Below, in pieces: positions 27,697-36,630 of a stretch of DNA of 64,000 nucleotides. The position numbers and the translations under genes were made by a program. Origin of the DNA: JBHFEI01 sp041928815. GTDB lineage: Bacteria > Pseudomonadota > Alphaproteobacteria > Rhizobiales > Rhizobiaceae. The stretch's first letter is position 1, and each line of letters opens with the position of its first letter. Where the stretch lies: NCBI RefSeq assembly GCF_041928815.1, contig NZ_JBHFEI010000010.1, positions 124,001 to 188,000 of the forward strand, in the 5' to 3' direction. The notes under the pieces were generated by a model, which saw nothing but the letters and a program-made list of their open reading frames with translations, was not told where the DNA came from and ran no database searches.

Positions 27697-28022
27697 GAAG
27701 CGTTCTCCTCCGGATGCGCCGGGACGGTGACGGTGTCCGTATCCGCGCCACGAGCGGTGCGGCGACCGGAAACCGCGCCTAGGTTTTTTGACGGACGGGA
27801 GGATTTGTCAAGCTGTTAAATTCGAGAGAGGATTCGTGACCCTATCAAGATAATGAAATTAAAAGGAATTTACTCAGGATATGTTCGGATCGATGAAAAA
27901 TCGCGAATTTATGTTGACATATTTACAATACTCGATCACAACTCGGTCGGCAACGATAGACCGGCGGCATGCCGGGACGGCGCGGAGGGGCGCCTGCGTT
28001 GCATTCAACCGGGAGGATCGGG
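27697..28022. promoter_or_regulatory. Divergent AT-rich control region of the catabolic island
   Basis: This 326-bp gap between the leftward aldolase and the rightward ABC operon is strikingly AT-rich for this genome. It contains a perfect TTGACA on each strand (plus 27914-27919; minus 27811-27806), neither with a convincing -10 at standard spacing. It also contains the palindrome TATGT-TG-ACATA (27910-27921) overlapping the plus-strand TTGACA. The palindrome is a candidate operator for the GntR/FadR-type regulator encoded at the end of the ABC operon. No gene is seen. Confidence 0.5.
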
Positions 28023-29675
28023 ATGTCTGAGACAAAGGCGGGCAATATCGCGCAGTGGTCGGGCCTTTCGCGCCGCGAGGCACTGAAGCTCGGGTTCGGC
28101 GCAGGCGTGGCGCTGACGGTGTTCGGGCTCGAAGCCCGCATCGTGCTGGCCGACGAGGGCCAGGTGCTGAAGGTCGCCAATCCGGCCTTCAACCAGGACT
28201 GGTCGCCCTTGCGCGGCGGTGGCGTGCCCTATCGCTGGAACTCGGCCTGGTGGGCCTCGCCGATGTATTTCGATGCCGAGGGCAAGATCCACCCCTATGT
28301 CTTCACCAGTTGGGAAGGCTCGGCCGACAACAGGACGTGGACCTTCAAGATCGACCCGAAGGCGGTCTTCTCCGACGGCAGCAAGATCACGGCCGAGGAC
28401 GTGAAGGGCTCGTGGAACGTCGCGGCCATGCCGAACACCAAGAGCCAGCGCGCCGACCAGGTGCTGGGCAAGGTCGCCGGCTACGCCGACGTCGGCTCCG
28501 GCGCGGCCAAGGACATTGCCGGCATCGCCACGCCGGACGAGGCGACCGTCGTCGTCACCCTGTCGGAGCCCGATCCGATCTTCTTCATGCGGCTTGCCAA
28601 CCACATCGCGCCGATCACCAAGGCGTCGCAGTCGCGCGGCGAGGACGGCGAGGAGGTCGCCGACTGGTACCTGCCCGACAATGGCGCGGTCTATTCCGGC
28701 CCGTTCAGGCTGACGAGCATCGATATCGACGCCGGTAAGCTGGTGTTCGAGCCGAACGAGAATTTCTTCGGGCCGAAGCCGAAGCTCGCGCGCATCGAGA
28801 TCACCTCGATCGAGGACAATGTCACGGCGACCTCGTTGCTGAAATCCGGCGAGTTCAACGCCCATACGGAACTCGTCACCTCGACCATCGTCCAGGATCT
28901 CGGTGCCGAATTCGCCGCCGGCCCGCTGATCCCGACCAGCCAGCATTTCTGGTTCAACGCGGCCCGCGCGCCGATGGACGATCCGAAGGTGCGCCAGGCC
29001 CTGATCCTCGCCGTCGACCGCGACGGGCTGATGAAGGCCTCCTTCCCGGACGGTCCGCACAAGAAGGCCGACCAAGTGATCAATTCCGTCCCCGGCGCCG
29101 AGAATTCCGGCTTCGAGCCCTATCCCTACGACCCGGAGGCCGCGAAGACACTGCTCGCCGAATCGCGCTATGGCGGGCCGGAGCGGCTGCCGAAGCTGAT
29201 GTTCGTCGGCATCTCCTCGCCGGCGAACGAGGCGGCGGCCCAATTCATCGCCGAGCAGTGGCGCCAGAATCTCGGCATCTCCGCCGTCGACATGAAGCCG
29301 CAGCAGGACGCCTATGCCGGGCCGGACCAGAACGCGGTGCAGATCTTCCGCGACGACGTCGGAACCCGCGTGCCCGATGCCGTCTCCTATCTCGCCGGCT
29401 CGATCGCCTCCACCTCGTCGAACGCGCAGAACAAGATGGGCGGTTACAAGAACGACAAGGTCGATGCGCTTCTGGCCGAGGCCGCGACCAAGGCCGCCGA
29501 CGACCCTCAGCGCGTGGCGCTGGCGCAGGAAGCGCAAAAGCTCTTCCGCGAGGACTACGCCTTCATCCCTTGGTACGCTCAGGCCATGTCGCGCTGGGCG
29601 AGCGCCAACGTCAAGGGCATGGAGAAGAACCTCGACTGGCAGGTCGTCGCCCCCTGGGACATCGCGATCGGCTGA
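28023..29675 (+). CDS. Peptide/opine-type ABC transporter substrate-binding protein (family 5), Tat-exported
   Basis: A 550-residue SBP_bac_5 protein. The N-terminus carries a twin-arginine signal (LSRREALKLGFGAGVAL, then a hydrophobic stretch to ARIVLA), implying folded export by Tat. The body shows the family pattern RTWTFKIDPKAVFSDGSKITAEDV and WFNAARAPMDDPKVRQALILAVDR. Such proteins bind di/oligopeptides but also opines, oligosaccharides and sugar acids in rhizobia. It is the first gene of a seven-gene operon (binding protein, two permeases, two ATPases, kinase, regulator). Confidence 0.93.
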   Translation: MSETKAGNIAQWSGLSRREALKLGFGAGVALTVFGLEARIVLADEGQVLKVANPAFNQDWSPLRGGGVPYRWNSAWWASPMYFDAEGKIHPYVFTSWEGSADNRTWTFKIDPKAVFSDGSKITAEDVKGSWNVAAMPNTKSQRADQVLGKVAGYADVGSGAAKDIAGIATPDEATVVVTLSEPDPIFFMRLANHIAPITKASQSRGEDGEEVADWYLPDNGAVYSGPFRLTSIDIDAGKLVFEPNENFFGPKPKLARIEITSIEDNVTATSLLKSGEFNAHTELVTSTIVQDLGAEFAAGPLIPTSQHFWFNAARAPMDDPKVRQALILAVDRDGLMKASFPDGPHKKADQVINSVPGAENSGFEPYPYDPEAAKTLLAESRYGGPERLPKLMFVGISSPANEAAAQFIAEQWRQNLGISAVDMKPQQDAYAGPDQNAVQIFRDDVGTRVPDAVSYLAGSIASTSSNAQNKMGGYKNDKVDALLAEAATKAADDPQRVALAQEAQKLFREDYAFIPWYAQAMSRWASANVKGMEKNLDWQVVAPWDIAIG

Positions 29676-29878
29676 CGCTACCGGCCGGGCACGCGCCCGG
29701 CCGTTCCTGAACGCGCAGCGGATCGCGCGCCGTCCTGGATGCGCGGCGCTCGCAAGGGGACGGGCGATGCGGCGCCGCCCGTCCCCGCAGCCCTCGCGTC
29801 GCTGCCGCAAGTGATCTTTGGAGACCGGTGGGCGGCGCGCGCGAATGCAGGCTCCACGGGACAAGCGGACGGATGCCC

Positions 29879-30835
29879 ATGCTGCGTTATGTCGCCACGC
29901 GCTTCGTGGTCTGGATCCCCTCGGTGCTTTTGGTGATGCTCGGCGTCTACGCGCTCGCCTATTACGGCGCCGGCGACCCGATCAAGCTGATCTTCCTGCG
30001 CGCGCCCGGCGACGTCGCCTACAATCCCGAGCGCATCGAGGCGATCCGCGACAGCGCCGGGCTCAACCGGCCCTTTCTCGTCCAGTTCGCCTCCTATATC
30101 TGGAACCTCGTTCACGGCAATTTCGGCAATTCGCTGTCTTCCGGCCGTTCGGTCTGGGCGATGGTCAAGGCGGCGGCGCCCGTCTCCTTCAAGCTGGCGC
30201 TCTGCTCCGTGCTGCTGACCGCGCTCGTCGCCATCCCGCTCGGGCTGATCGCGGCGCTTAACCAGAACCGCCGGCTCGACTACGTGATCCTCGGCTCGGC
30301 GCTGTTCCTCTGGGCGATCCCGGCCTATGTCGCCGGGCCGCTCCTGATGGTGCTGCTGATCGTTTTGCTGCCGGGGTCGAACGTGCCGTATGGCTGGGGC
30401 GGCGTCTTCGACATGCGCATCCTGCTGCCGCTCGTCGTGCTCTCCTTCCAGCCGGTCGCGCTGATCGTGCGCCAGACGCGCGCCGCCGTCATCGAGGTGC
30501 TCTCGGAGGATTTCGTCCGCACGGCCCGCGCCAAGGGCGTGCCGGAGACGATGGTGGCGCTGCGCCATATCCTGCGGCCGGTGCTCACCCCCGTCGTCAC
30601 CCAGCTCGGCCTGATCATGATCACCATCGTCAACGGCGCGATCTTCGTCGAGCTCGTCTTCGGCCTGCCCGGCCTCGGGCGGCTGACGGTGCAGGCGCTG
30701 ATCAACAACGACTATCCGGTGATCCTGGCGATCACGCTGATCGGCTCCTTTCTGGTGATGGCGTCGAACCTTCTGGTCGACGTCCTCTATCCGCTGCTCG
30801 ATCCGCGCGCCAACGATACGAGAAGGAGCCGGTAG
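29879..30835 (+). CDS. ABC transporter permease, DppB-like
   Basis: A 318-residue inner-membrane permease: MLRYVATRFVVWIPSVLLVMLGV forms helix 1, an extended periplasmic loop follows, then the core helices with the EAA motif VRTARAKGVPETMVALRHILRP near 220. It pairs with the next gene to form the channel. Two ATGs, 29873 and 29879, are possible; the second has better spacing from AGCGGA. A 200-bp gap separates it from the binding-protein gene, with no gene in it. Confidence 0.92.
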   Translation: MLRYVATRFVVWIPSVLLVMLGVYALAYYGAGDPIKLIFLRAPGDVAYNPERIEAIRDSAGLNRPFLVQFASYIWNLVHGNFGNSLSSGRSVWAMVKAAAPVSFKLALCSVLLTALVAIPLGLIAALNQNRRLDYVILGSALFLWAIPAYVAGPLLMVLLIVLLPGSNVPYGWGGVFDMRILLPLVVLSFQPVALIVRQTRAAVIEVLSEDFVRTARAKGVPETMVALRHILRPVLTPVVTQLGLIMITIVNGAIFVELVFGLPGLGRLTVQALINNDYPVILAITLIGSFLVMASNLLVDVLYPLLDPRANDTRRSR

Positions 30836-30838
30836 GCC

Positions 30839-31798
30839 ATGGCCCTCATTCCCTCTGCTCCCGCCGTCATCGACGACGAACCGCCCGTCAGCCTCTGGCG
30901 CGACGCCTGGTACCGGCTGAGGCGCAATCGCCTCGCGGTCTTCGGCCTTTCCATCGTGGCGCTCCTGCTGTTCACCGCGATCTTCGGCCCGGCGCTGACG
31001 CCCTACGACTTCCTCGGCCAGAACCTCGACCTGCGCAATGCGGCGCCCTCGCTCGCCCATCCCTTCGGCACCGACGATCTCGGCCGCGACGTCTTCAGCC
31101 GGGTGGTCTACGGCACGCGCACCGCCTTCCTCGTCGCCGTCGTCGTCACCGCGATCGCGGTTGTCATCGGCGTGGCGCTCGGTGCCGCCGCCGGCTTCTT
31201 CGGCGGCATGCTCGACCGCACCGTCATGTGGCTGACCGACATGACCATGTCGATCCCGAACCTGCTGCTCGTCGTCGTCATCAACGCCTCGCTGAAGACG
31301 CCGATCGCCGCATGGATGGAAAGCCGCTATCTCGAAACCCTCAACCCCTTCTACCGCGAGACGGTTTGGATCGATTTCCTGCTCGTCTTCGGCTCGATGG
31401 CGCTGATCTCCTGGCCGCCCTATGCGCGGCTGGTGCGGGCACAGGTCCTGTCGATCCGGGCGCGGCCCTACATCACCGCGGCCCGCGCGCTCGGCCTCTC
31501 GAACCGCATCGTGCTGCTGCGCTATGTCGTGCCGAATGCGCTCGGGCCGCTGATCGTCGCCGTCAGCGCCGGCCTCGGCACCGCCATGGTGCTCGAAAGC
31601 GCCTTCAGCTTCCTCGGCGTCGGCGTCAATCCGCCGACGCCGAGCTGGGGCAACATGATCTCGGATGGCTTGCGCGTCTGGCAGCATTATCCGCACCTGC
31701 TCGCCGCCCCCGCCGCAGTCCTCGGCCTCGCCTCTGTCGCCTTCAGCTTTCTCGGCGACGGGCTCAACGACGCGCTGAACCCGAGAGGGGCGAAGTGA
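30839..31798 (+). CDS. ABC transporter permease, DppC-like
   Basis: A 319-residue permease with an N-terminal cytosolic stretch (WRDAWYRLRRNRLAVFGLS), the HPFGTDDLGRDVFSRVVYGTR motif typical of DppC/OppC, and the EAA loop ITAARALGLSNRIVLLRYVVPNA. It starts 3 nt after the first permease and overlaps the next ATPase by one base (TGATG), so it is tightly coupled. Confidence 0.93.
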   Translation: MALIPSAPAVIDDEPPVSLWRDAWYRLRRNRLAVFGLSIVALLLFTAIFGPALTPYDFLGQNLDLRNAAPSLAHPFGTDDLGRDVFSRVVYGTRTAFLVAVVVTAIAVVIGVALGAAAGFFGGMLDRTVMWLTDMTMSIPNLLLVVVINASLKTPIAAWMESRYLETLNPFYRETVWIDFLLVFGSMALISWPPYARLVRAQVLSIRARPYITAARALGLSNRIVLLRYVVPNALGPLIVAVSAGLGTAMVLESAFSFLGVGVNPPTPSWGNMISDGLRVWQHYPHLLAAPAAVLGLASVAFSFLGDGLNDALNPRGAK

Positions 31799-32802
31799 TG
31801 ACGATCCATGCGACACCGGCCGGGCGCCTTCTCGACGTCAGGGACCTCACGATCGAGATCGACACGCGCCGCGGCCCCGCCGTGATCGTCGACGGCATCG
31901 ACCTCCATGTCGACCGCGGCGAGACGCTCGGCATCGTCGGCGAATCGGGCTGCGGCAAGAGCCTGACCATGCTGAGCCTGATGCGGCTCCTGCCGAACAG
32001 GATCAAGGTGGCGAAGGGCAGCGCCCGCTTCGCCGGCCGCGACCTGCAGACCATGTCGAACGCGGAGCTGCGGAAGGTTCGCGGCGGCGATGTCGGCTTC
32101 GTCTTCCAGGATCCGATGACCTCGCTCAACCCGGTGATGAGGATCGGCGCGCAGCTTGCCGAGCCGCTGCGCTATCACCGCGGCCTGTCGAAACAGGAGG
32201 CGCGCAAACGCGCCGGCGAACTCCTGCGCCTCGTCGGCATTCCCGGTGCCGAGGAGCGGCTCGACGCCTATCCGCACGAGCTCTCCGGCGGCATGCGCCA
32301 GCGGGTGATGATTGCGATCGGGCTTGCCTGCGATCCGCAACTCCTGATCGCCGACGAGCCGACCACGGCGCTCGACGTCACCATCCAGGCGCAGATCGTC
32401 GAACTGGTGAAATCCTTGCGCGACAGGCTCGGCATGTCGGTGGTCTGGATTACCCATGACCTCGCGCTGATCGCCGGCCTCGCCGACCGGGTCAACGTGC
32501 TCTACGCCGGAACCGTGGTGGAAGACGCGCCGGTCGACGCGCTGTTTTCCGCGCCCGCCCATCCTTACACGCGCGGCCTGCTCGCCTCGATCCCGAAACT
32601 GTCCGACAGCCGCGTCGATCGGCTCGCCTCGATCGGCGGCACGCCGCCGGAACCGGGGCGCCGGCCGCAGGGCTGTCCCTTCGCGCCGCGCTGCCCGCTT
32701 GCCGAGCCGGTCTGCCACGAGCGGGTGCCGCGGCTCGAACCCTTAGCCGGCGCCCATCGCGTCGCCTGTTTCGTCGCGCACCGGCAGAAGGAAGCCGCAT
32801 GA
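31798..32802 (+). CDS. ABC transporter ATPase, DppD-like
   Basis: A 334-residue nucleotide-binding subunit with Walker A GESGCGKS, signature LSGGMRQRV, Walker B LLIADEPTTALD and switch His in ITHDLAL. The C-terminal oligopeptide-transporter extension has the Cys-rich CPFAPRCPLAEPVC segment that can hold an Fe-S cluster in this family. The 4-nt overlap with the second ATPase supports equimolar expression. Confidence 0.94.
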   Translation: MTIHATPAGRLLDVRDLTIEIDTRRGPAVIVDGIDLHVDRGETLGIVGESGCGKSLTMLSLMRLLPNRIKVAKGSARFAGRDLQTMSNAELRKVRGGDVGFVFQDPMTSLNPVMRIGAQLAEPLRYHRGLSKQEARKRAGELLRLVGIPGAEERLDAYPHELSGGMRQRVMIAIGLACDPQLLIADEPTTALDVTIQAQIVELVKSLRDRLGMSVVWITHDLALIAGLADRVNVLYAGTVVEDAPVDALFSAPAHPYTRGLLASIPKLSDSRVDRLASIGGTPPEPGRRPQGCPFAPRCPLAEPVCHERVPRLEPLAGAHRVACFVAHRQKEAA

Positions 32803-33791
32803 TGGACGCCGGGCCGCTGCTGCGCATCGAGAACCTCGTCAAGCATTTCCATGTCCGCCTCGGCGCCTTCGGCGAGCGGCTCGCGACGGTGCACGCCCTC
32901 GACGACGTCAACTTCGACATCATCGAGGGTGAGACCCTGAGCCTCGTCGGCGAGAGCGGCTGCGGCAAGTCGACCACCGGCTTCACGCTGCTCAACCTGC
33001 ACCGGGCGACCTCCGGCAAGGTGATCTACCAGGGCAGGGACATCGCCGGTCTCGACGACCGCGCCATGCGGCCCTACCGCCGCCAGTTGCAGATCGTTTT
33101 CCAGGATCCCTATTCGACGCTCAATCCGCGCATGACGGTCGGCGAGGCGATCGCCGAACCCATCCTGTTCCACGCGCTGGCGACGAAGCGCGACGTCCGG
33201 GAGAAGGCGGCGGCGCTGCTCGGCGATGTCGGCCTGCCGCCGCGCTTTGCCGCGCGCTATCCGCACGAGCTTTCCGGCGGCCAGCGCCAGCGTGTCGCGA
33301 TTGCAAGGGCGCTGGCCTGCCAGCCGAAATTCATCGTCTGCGACGAGGCGATCTCGGCGCTCGACGTCTCCGTGCAGGCCCAGATCATCAATCTCCTCAT
33401 CGATCTTCAGGCGAAATACGGCCTTACCTATCTCTTCATCGCCCATGACCTCGCCGTGGTGCGCCACATCAGCGACCGCGTCGGCGTGATGTATCTCGGC
33501 CGCCTCGCCGAACTCGCCCCGCGCGAACAGCTGTTCGAGGCGCCGCTCCATCCCTATACCAAGGCGCTGCTCTCCGCCGTGCCGGAGGCCGATCCGGCCC
33601 ATGAACGCCAGCGCCGGCGCCAGGTGCTTCGGGGCGACGTGCCGAGCCCGCTGTCGCCGCCGTCCGGCTGCCGCTTCCACACGCGCTGCCCGCTCGCCAT
33701 GGAGGTCTGCCGCACCGTCGTGCCGGAGTGGCGCGCGGCCCGTCCCGGCCATCACGTCGCCTGCCACGCCGTCACGGACGGGACCGCATGA
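32799..33791 (+). CDS. ABC transporter ATPase, DppF-like
   Basis: A 330-residue nucleotide-binding subunit: Walker A GESGCGKST, signature LSGGQRQRV, Walker B IVCDEAISALD, HDLAV switch, and the C-terminal family extension with GCRFHTRCPLAMEVC. The Walker B-adjacent text reads EAISALD rather than EPxSALD, a variant common in this subfamily. Its stop overlaps the start of the acid kinase gene by 4 nt, which links import and metabolism. Confidence 0.94.
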   Translation: MMDAGPLLRIENLVKHFHVRLGAFGERLATVHALDDVNFDIIEGETLSLVGESGCGKSTTGFTLLNLHRATSGKVIYQGRDIAGLDDRAMRPYRRQLQIVFQDPYSTLNPRMTVGEAIAEPILFHALATKRDVREKAAALLGDVGLPPRFAARYPHELSGGQRQRVAIARALACQPKFIVCDEAISALDVSVQAQIINLLIDLQAKYGLTYLFIAHDLAVVRHISDRVGVMYLGRLAELAPREQLFEAPLHPYTKALLSAVPEADPAHERQRRRQVLRGDVPSPLSPPSGCRFHTRCPLAMEVCRTVVPEWRAARPGHHVACHAVTDGTA

Positions 33792-34891
33792 GCCTCGCCG
33801 TCGCCATCGTCGCCGACGACCTGACCGGCGCGCTCGATACGGCGACGCCCTTTGCCGATGCCGGTCTTTCGGTGGCCGTCGCGATCGGGCCGCAGGCCCT
33901 GGGCGAAGCGATGGCGCGGCGGCCGGACGTCGTCGCGGTCAATACCGCCTCGCGCGCCCTTTCCCCGGAGGCGGCCGCACGCTGCGTCGCCGCGGTGGCA
34001 GAGACGTTGCGGGCGGCGGCGCCGGCGCTCCTGATGAAGAAGATCGATTCGCGGCTCAAGGGCAATGTCGCGTCGGAAAGCGTCGCCCTGGCAACCGCCT
34101 TCGACTGCGGCCGCATCCTCGTCGCCCCGGCCGTCCCCGACCAGTGCCGCGCGACGCGGGGCGGCGCGGTGATCGGCCACGGCGTGCCGTCGCCCTTGCC
34201 GATCGCGCCGCTCTTTGCAGGCTATGGTGGTAAGCTTCACGTTGCCGACGCCGGCAGCGATGCCGATCTCGATGCGCTCGTCGCCGCGACAGACTGGGCC
34301 GGCACGCTGGCGGTCGGCGCGCGCGGTCTCGGCTGCGCGCTCGCCCGCCGTGTCGCGGCGGGGCGGACGCCGGGCCCGCGACGGCTGTTCCGTCCGTCCG
34401 CCGCGACGCTCTTCGCCTTCGGATCGCGCGATCCGATCACCGCGCGGCAGATCGACCGGTTGCTGGAGGTCCGGGGTTCGGTGACCCTCGTCGATGCGGT
34501 AAACGGCCATCTCGGCGCGGCCCTGCCTGAAGCTCTGCCCGCCATCCTGCGCTGCACCGGGGCGCTGGACGAACCGGCCGGACGCGTCGCCTCGCGCTTT
34601 GCCATCGGCGTGGCGCGGATGGCGCGGCTGACGGCGCCGGACATGCTGATGATGGGCGGCGGCGATACAGCGCTCGCCATTCTCGACGAGATCGGCGCCC
34701 GTGTTCTGGTCCCGGAGGGCGAGGTCGCCCCGGGCATGCCCTGGTTCACGCTGTCGGACGCGAAGGGCCGGAGATTTGCCTGCGGGGTCAAGTCGGGGGG
34801 CTTCGGCCACGCCGATTCTCTGCTACATCTCGTGGCGGAAGAGGCGGGCCTGCCGGAGCCCGCACGCATGCGGAGAGACGACCATGGATGA
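33788..34891 (+). CDS. Four-carbon acid sugar kinase (DUF1537 family)
   Basis: DUF1537 kinases phosphorylate C4 aldonates (D-threonate, D-erythronate) or related acids at O4, feeding a PdxA2 dehydrogenase. The 367-residue protein begins AIVADDLTGALDTATPFADAG, the family's substrate-domain hallmark, includes MKKIDSRLKGN, and ends with the nucleotide-domain motifs GGDTALAILDEIG and GVKSGGFGHADSLL. It is shorter than typical members of about 420 residues. It overlaps the transporter ATPase by 4 nt and the regulator by 8 nt, so it belongs to the import operon. The likely partner enzyme is encoded at 23171-24157. Confidence 0.9.
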   Translation: MSLAVAIVADDLTGALDTATPFADAGLSVAVAIGPQALGEAMARRPDVVAVNTASRALSPEAAARCVAAVAETLRAAAPALLMKKIDSRLKGNVASESVALATAFDCGRILVAPAVPDQCRATRGGAVIGHGVPSPLPIAPLFAGYGGKLHVADAGSDADLDALVAATDWAGTLAVGARGLGCALARRVAAGRTPGPRRLFRPSAATLFAFGSRDPITARQIDRLLEVRGSVTLVDAVNGHLGAALPEALPAILRCTGALDEPAGRVASRFAIGVARMARLTAPDMLMMGGGDTALAILDEIGARVLVPEGEVAPGMPWFTLSDAKGRRFACGVKSGGFGHADSLLHLVAEEAGLPEPARMRRDDHG

Positions 34892-35675
34892 CGCCGCCGG
34901 TGACACGGGCGCCGATCGCGGCGAGGCCAGGCGCAAGGCAGCGGCGCGGCCGCCGGCGGAGGGGCACGAAAAGCCGCGCCCCGCCAAGCTCGTCGACCGT
35001 GTGTTCGACCAGTTGATCGAGCGGATCCGTTCCGGCAACTATGCGCCGGATTCGCGCCTGCCGGGGGAGCACGAGCTCGCCGCCATGCTCGGCGTCTCGC
35101 GGCCGGTCGTGCGCGATGCGCTGGCCCGCCTGCGCGACCAGGGCCTCGTCTATGCGCGTCAGGGTGCGGGAACCTTCGTCGCCGCCGCCGCGACGCCTGC
35201 CTCCCACCTCGCCTATTCGCCGGTGAAGACCATCGCGGACATCCAGCGCTGCTACGAGTTCCGCCTGACGATCGAGCCGGCCGCGGCTTTTTTCGCCGCA
35301 ACGCGGCGCGACGAGGCGGCGTTACAGAAGATCGCGGCCGCGCTGGCCGACCTGCGCGAGGCGACCAGCCATCAGCTGCACCGCACCGACGCCGACTTCG
35401 TCTTTCACCGGGCGGTCACCGAGGCGGCCAACAACCATTACTACACCGCCTCGATCGAGGCGCTGAAGCCGCACATCGCCGTCGGCATGCATCTGCACGG
35501 CCTGTCGCTGATGGGCCCGCGCCAGATGCTGGAAAGCGTCTACGAGGAACACGCCGCCATCCACCGCGCCATCGCCGAGGGCCGGCCGGACCTTGCCCGC
35601 GACCGCATGCGCCAGCATCTCGAAGGCTCCCGCGACCGTCTCTTCGAGGGCCGGGTGCTCGATCTTTCCTTCTGA
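34884..35675 (+). CDS. GntR-family (FadR/FCD) transcriptional regulator
   Basis: The 263-residue protein has a disordered basic N-terminus, a GntR winged helix (KLVDRVFDQLIERIRSGNY, SRLPGEHELAAMLGVSRPVV) at about 35-100, and an FCD effector domain with the Asp/His metal-site pattern: DADFVFHR, then VGMHLHG, then EEHAAIHRA. FCD regulators respond to sugar acids or carboxylates. Located last in the ABC-kinase operon, it is the natural candidate to control the island through the AT-rich divergent region. Confidence 0.92.
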   Translation: MDDAAGDTGADRGEARRKAAARPPAEGHEKPRPAKLVDRVFDQLIERIRSGNYAPDSRLPGEHELAAMLGVSRPVVRDALARLRDQGLVYARQGAGTFVAAAATPASHLAYSPVKTIADIQRCYEFRLTIEPAAAFFAATRRDEAALQKIAAALADLREATSHQLHRTDADFVFHRAVTEAANNHYYTASIEALKPHIAVGMHLHGLSLMGPRQMLESVYEEHAAIHRAIAEGRPDLARDRMRQHLEGSRDRLFEGRVLDLSF

Positions 35676-35994
35676 GGCGCATGGAGAGGCATCGAAAGGC
35701 AGGATGGACAGGCCCGGAGAACGCCCTGACGCGTGCGTCCGTCCCGCCGTGCCGTGTGACGATGCGTCCGGATCGCGCGAGGTTTCAGCGGAGGGTTTCA
35801 ACCTCATGACAGAGGAGATGCCCCTGCGTGCGGGCATCCACTCCGGGCGTCGAGGCCGATGTGTTCGTCTGCCCTTATGTGCGATCGTCGTCGGGGTTGC
35901 CCTGTCATCACCGGCCCTTTGATGCGCCCTTCATCCGAGGAGACGCAGGGATCGCCCGGATGCCCGGACCAGACGCGCGAAAACCATCTGGAAA
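35676..35994. other. Intergenic region with nothing recognised
   Basis: These 319 bases between the GntR gene and the convergent anti-sigma gene show no convincing coding pattern, no tRNA and no clear terminator. Short open frames here lack ribosome sites and recognisable products. Confidence 0.5.
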
Positions 35995-36630
35995 TCACCA
36001 CACCAATACCCGCCGGCCGGCCAGGAACCCGGCAAGGACGACCACGGCGATGCCGATCGCATACCATGTGACCACGAACAGCGGGCTGTCGTCCGGGCAG
36101 TGCCAGGCGTAGACCGCGGCGGCGATGGTGCCGGCGGCAAGGCCCGCGGCGGCGCCCGCGCTGCCGGGATCTTCCGGCGCGCCGTGGCGCAGGGCGGCGA
36201 GCAATGCGACCAGCGGCGCGAGGGCCAGAACCGGGACGAAGACGACGCAGAAGGCCGCGTGCAGGCCGAGCCAGCGCGCCTTCCATTCCGCGGCCGGAAC
36301 GGCGATCATCTCGAGGATCACCGCGAGGGCCAGAACGGCGGCTGGGACCGCCAGCATGGCAAGATCCCTGCCGGGCGTGGTTCCGGGACGGCCGATGCGG
36401 ATGGCGAGGCGGGCGGACAGAACCGCCAGAAGCAGGGTCGCGCCGATCTTGACCATGACGCGCGCCGTCTCGAAGACGGTGACGAGATCGTGACGCAGGC
36501 CCACGGTAACCACCAGGAGCATGACGGAGACCGCGGCGCCGGCGACGAGGGCGACCATCATCACCCGGCCGAACCGCAGACGCACGGGCGCGTCCTGCGC
36601 AAGCATCCTGATCAGTTCATCCGTCTTCAC
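35995..36630 (-). CDS. nrsF: NrsF-type anti-sigma factor (DUF1109)
   Basis: A 211-residue protein with six predicted transmembrane helices after a short cytosolic N-terminus (KTDELIRMLAQDAPVRLRFGR), the DUF1109/NrsF layout. Two cysteines, Cys128 (HAAFCVV) and Cys178 (AWHCPDD), sit in periplasm-near positions that resemble the two conserved sensor cysteines reported for Caulobacter NrsF, which releases SigF on heavy-metal or oxidative stress. GTG at 36630 is chosen because it overlaps the sigma factor end by 14 nt and begins the conserved helix; an upstream ATG at 36657 adds unrelated residues. Confidence 0.9.
   Translation of the reverse strand: MKTDELIRMLAQDAPVRLRFGRVMMVALVAGAAVSVMLLVVTVGLRHDLVTVFETARVMVKIGATLLLAVLSARLAIRIGRPGTTPGRDLAMLAVPAAVLALAVILEMIAVPAAEWKARWLGLHAAFCVVFVPVLALAPLVALLAALRHGAPEDPGSAGAAAGLAAGTIAAAVYAWHCPDDSPLFVVTWYAIGIAVVVLAGFLAGRRVLVW

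Noticed and set aside
29678..31816. Long minus-strand open frame of 712 codons across the two ABC permeases
   Set aside because: Composition is Asp/Arg/His-rich shadow sequence; the plus-strand permeases have clear transmembrane and EAA-loop patterns.
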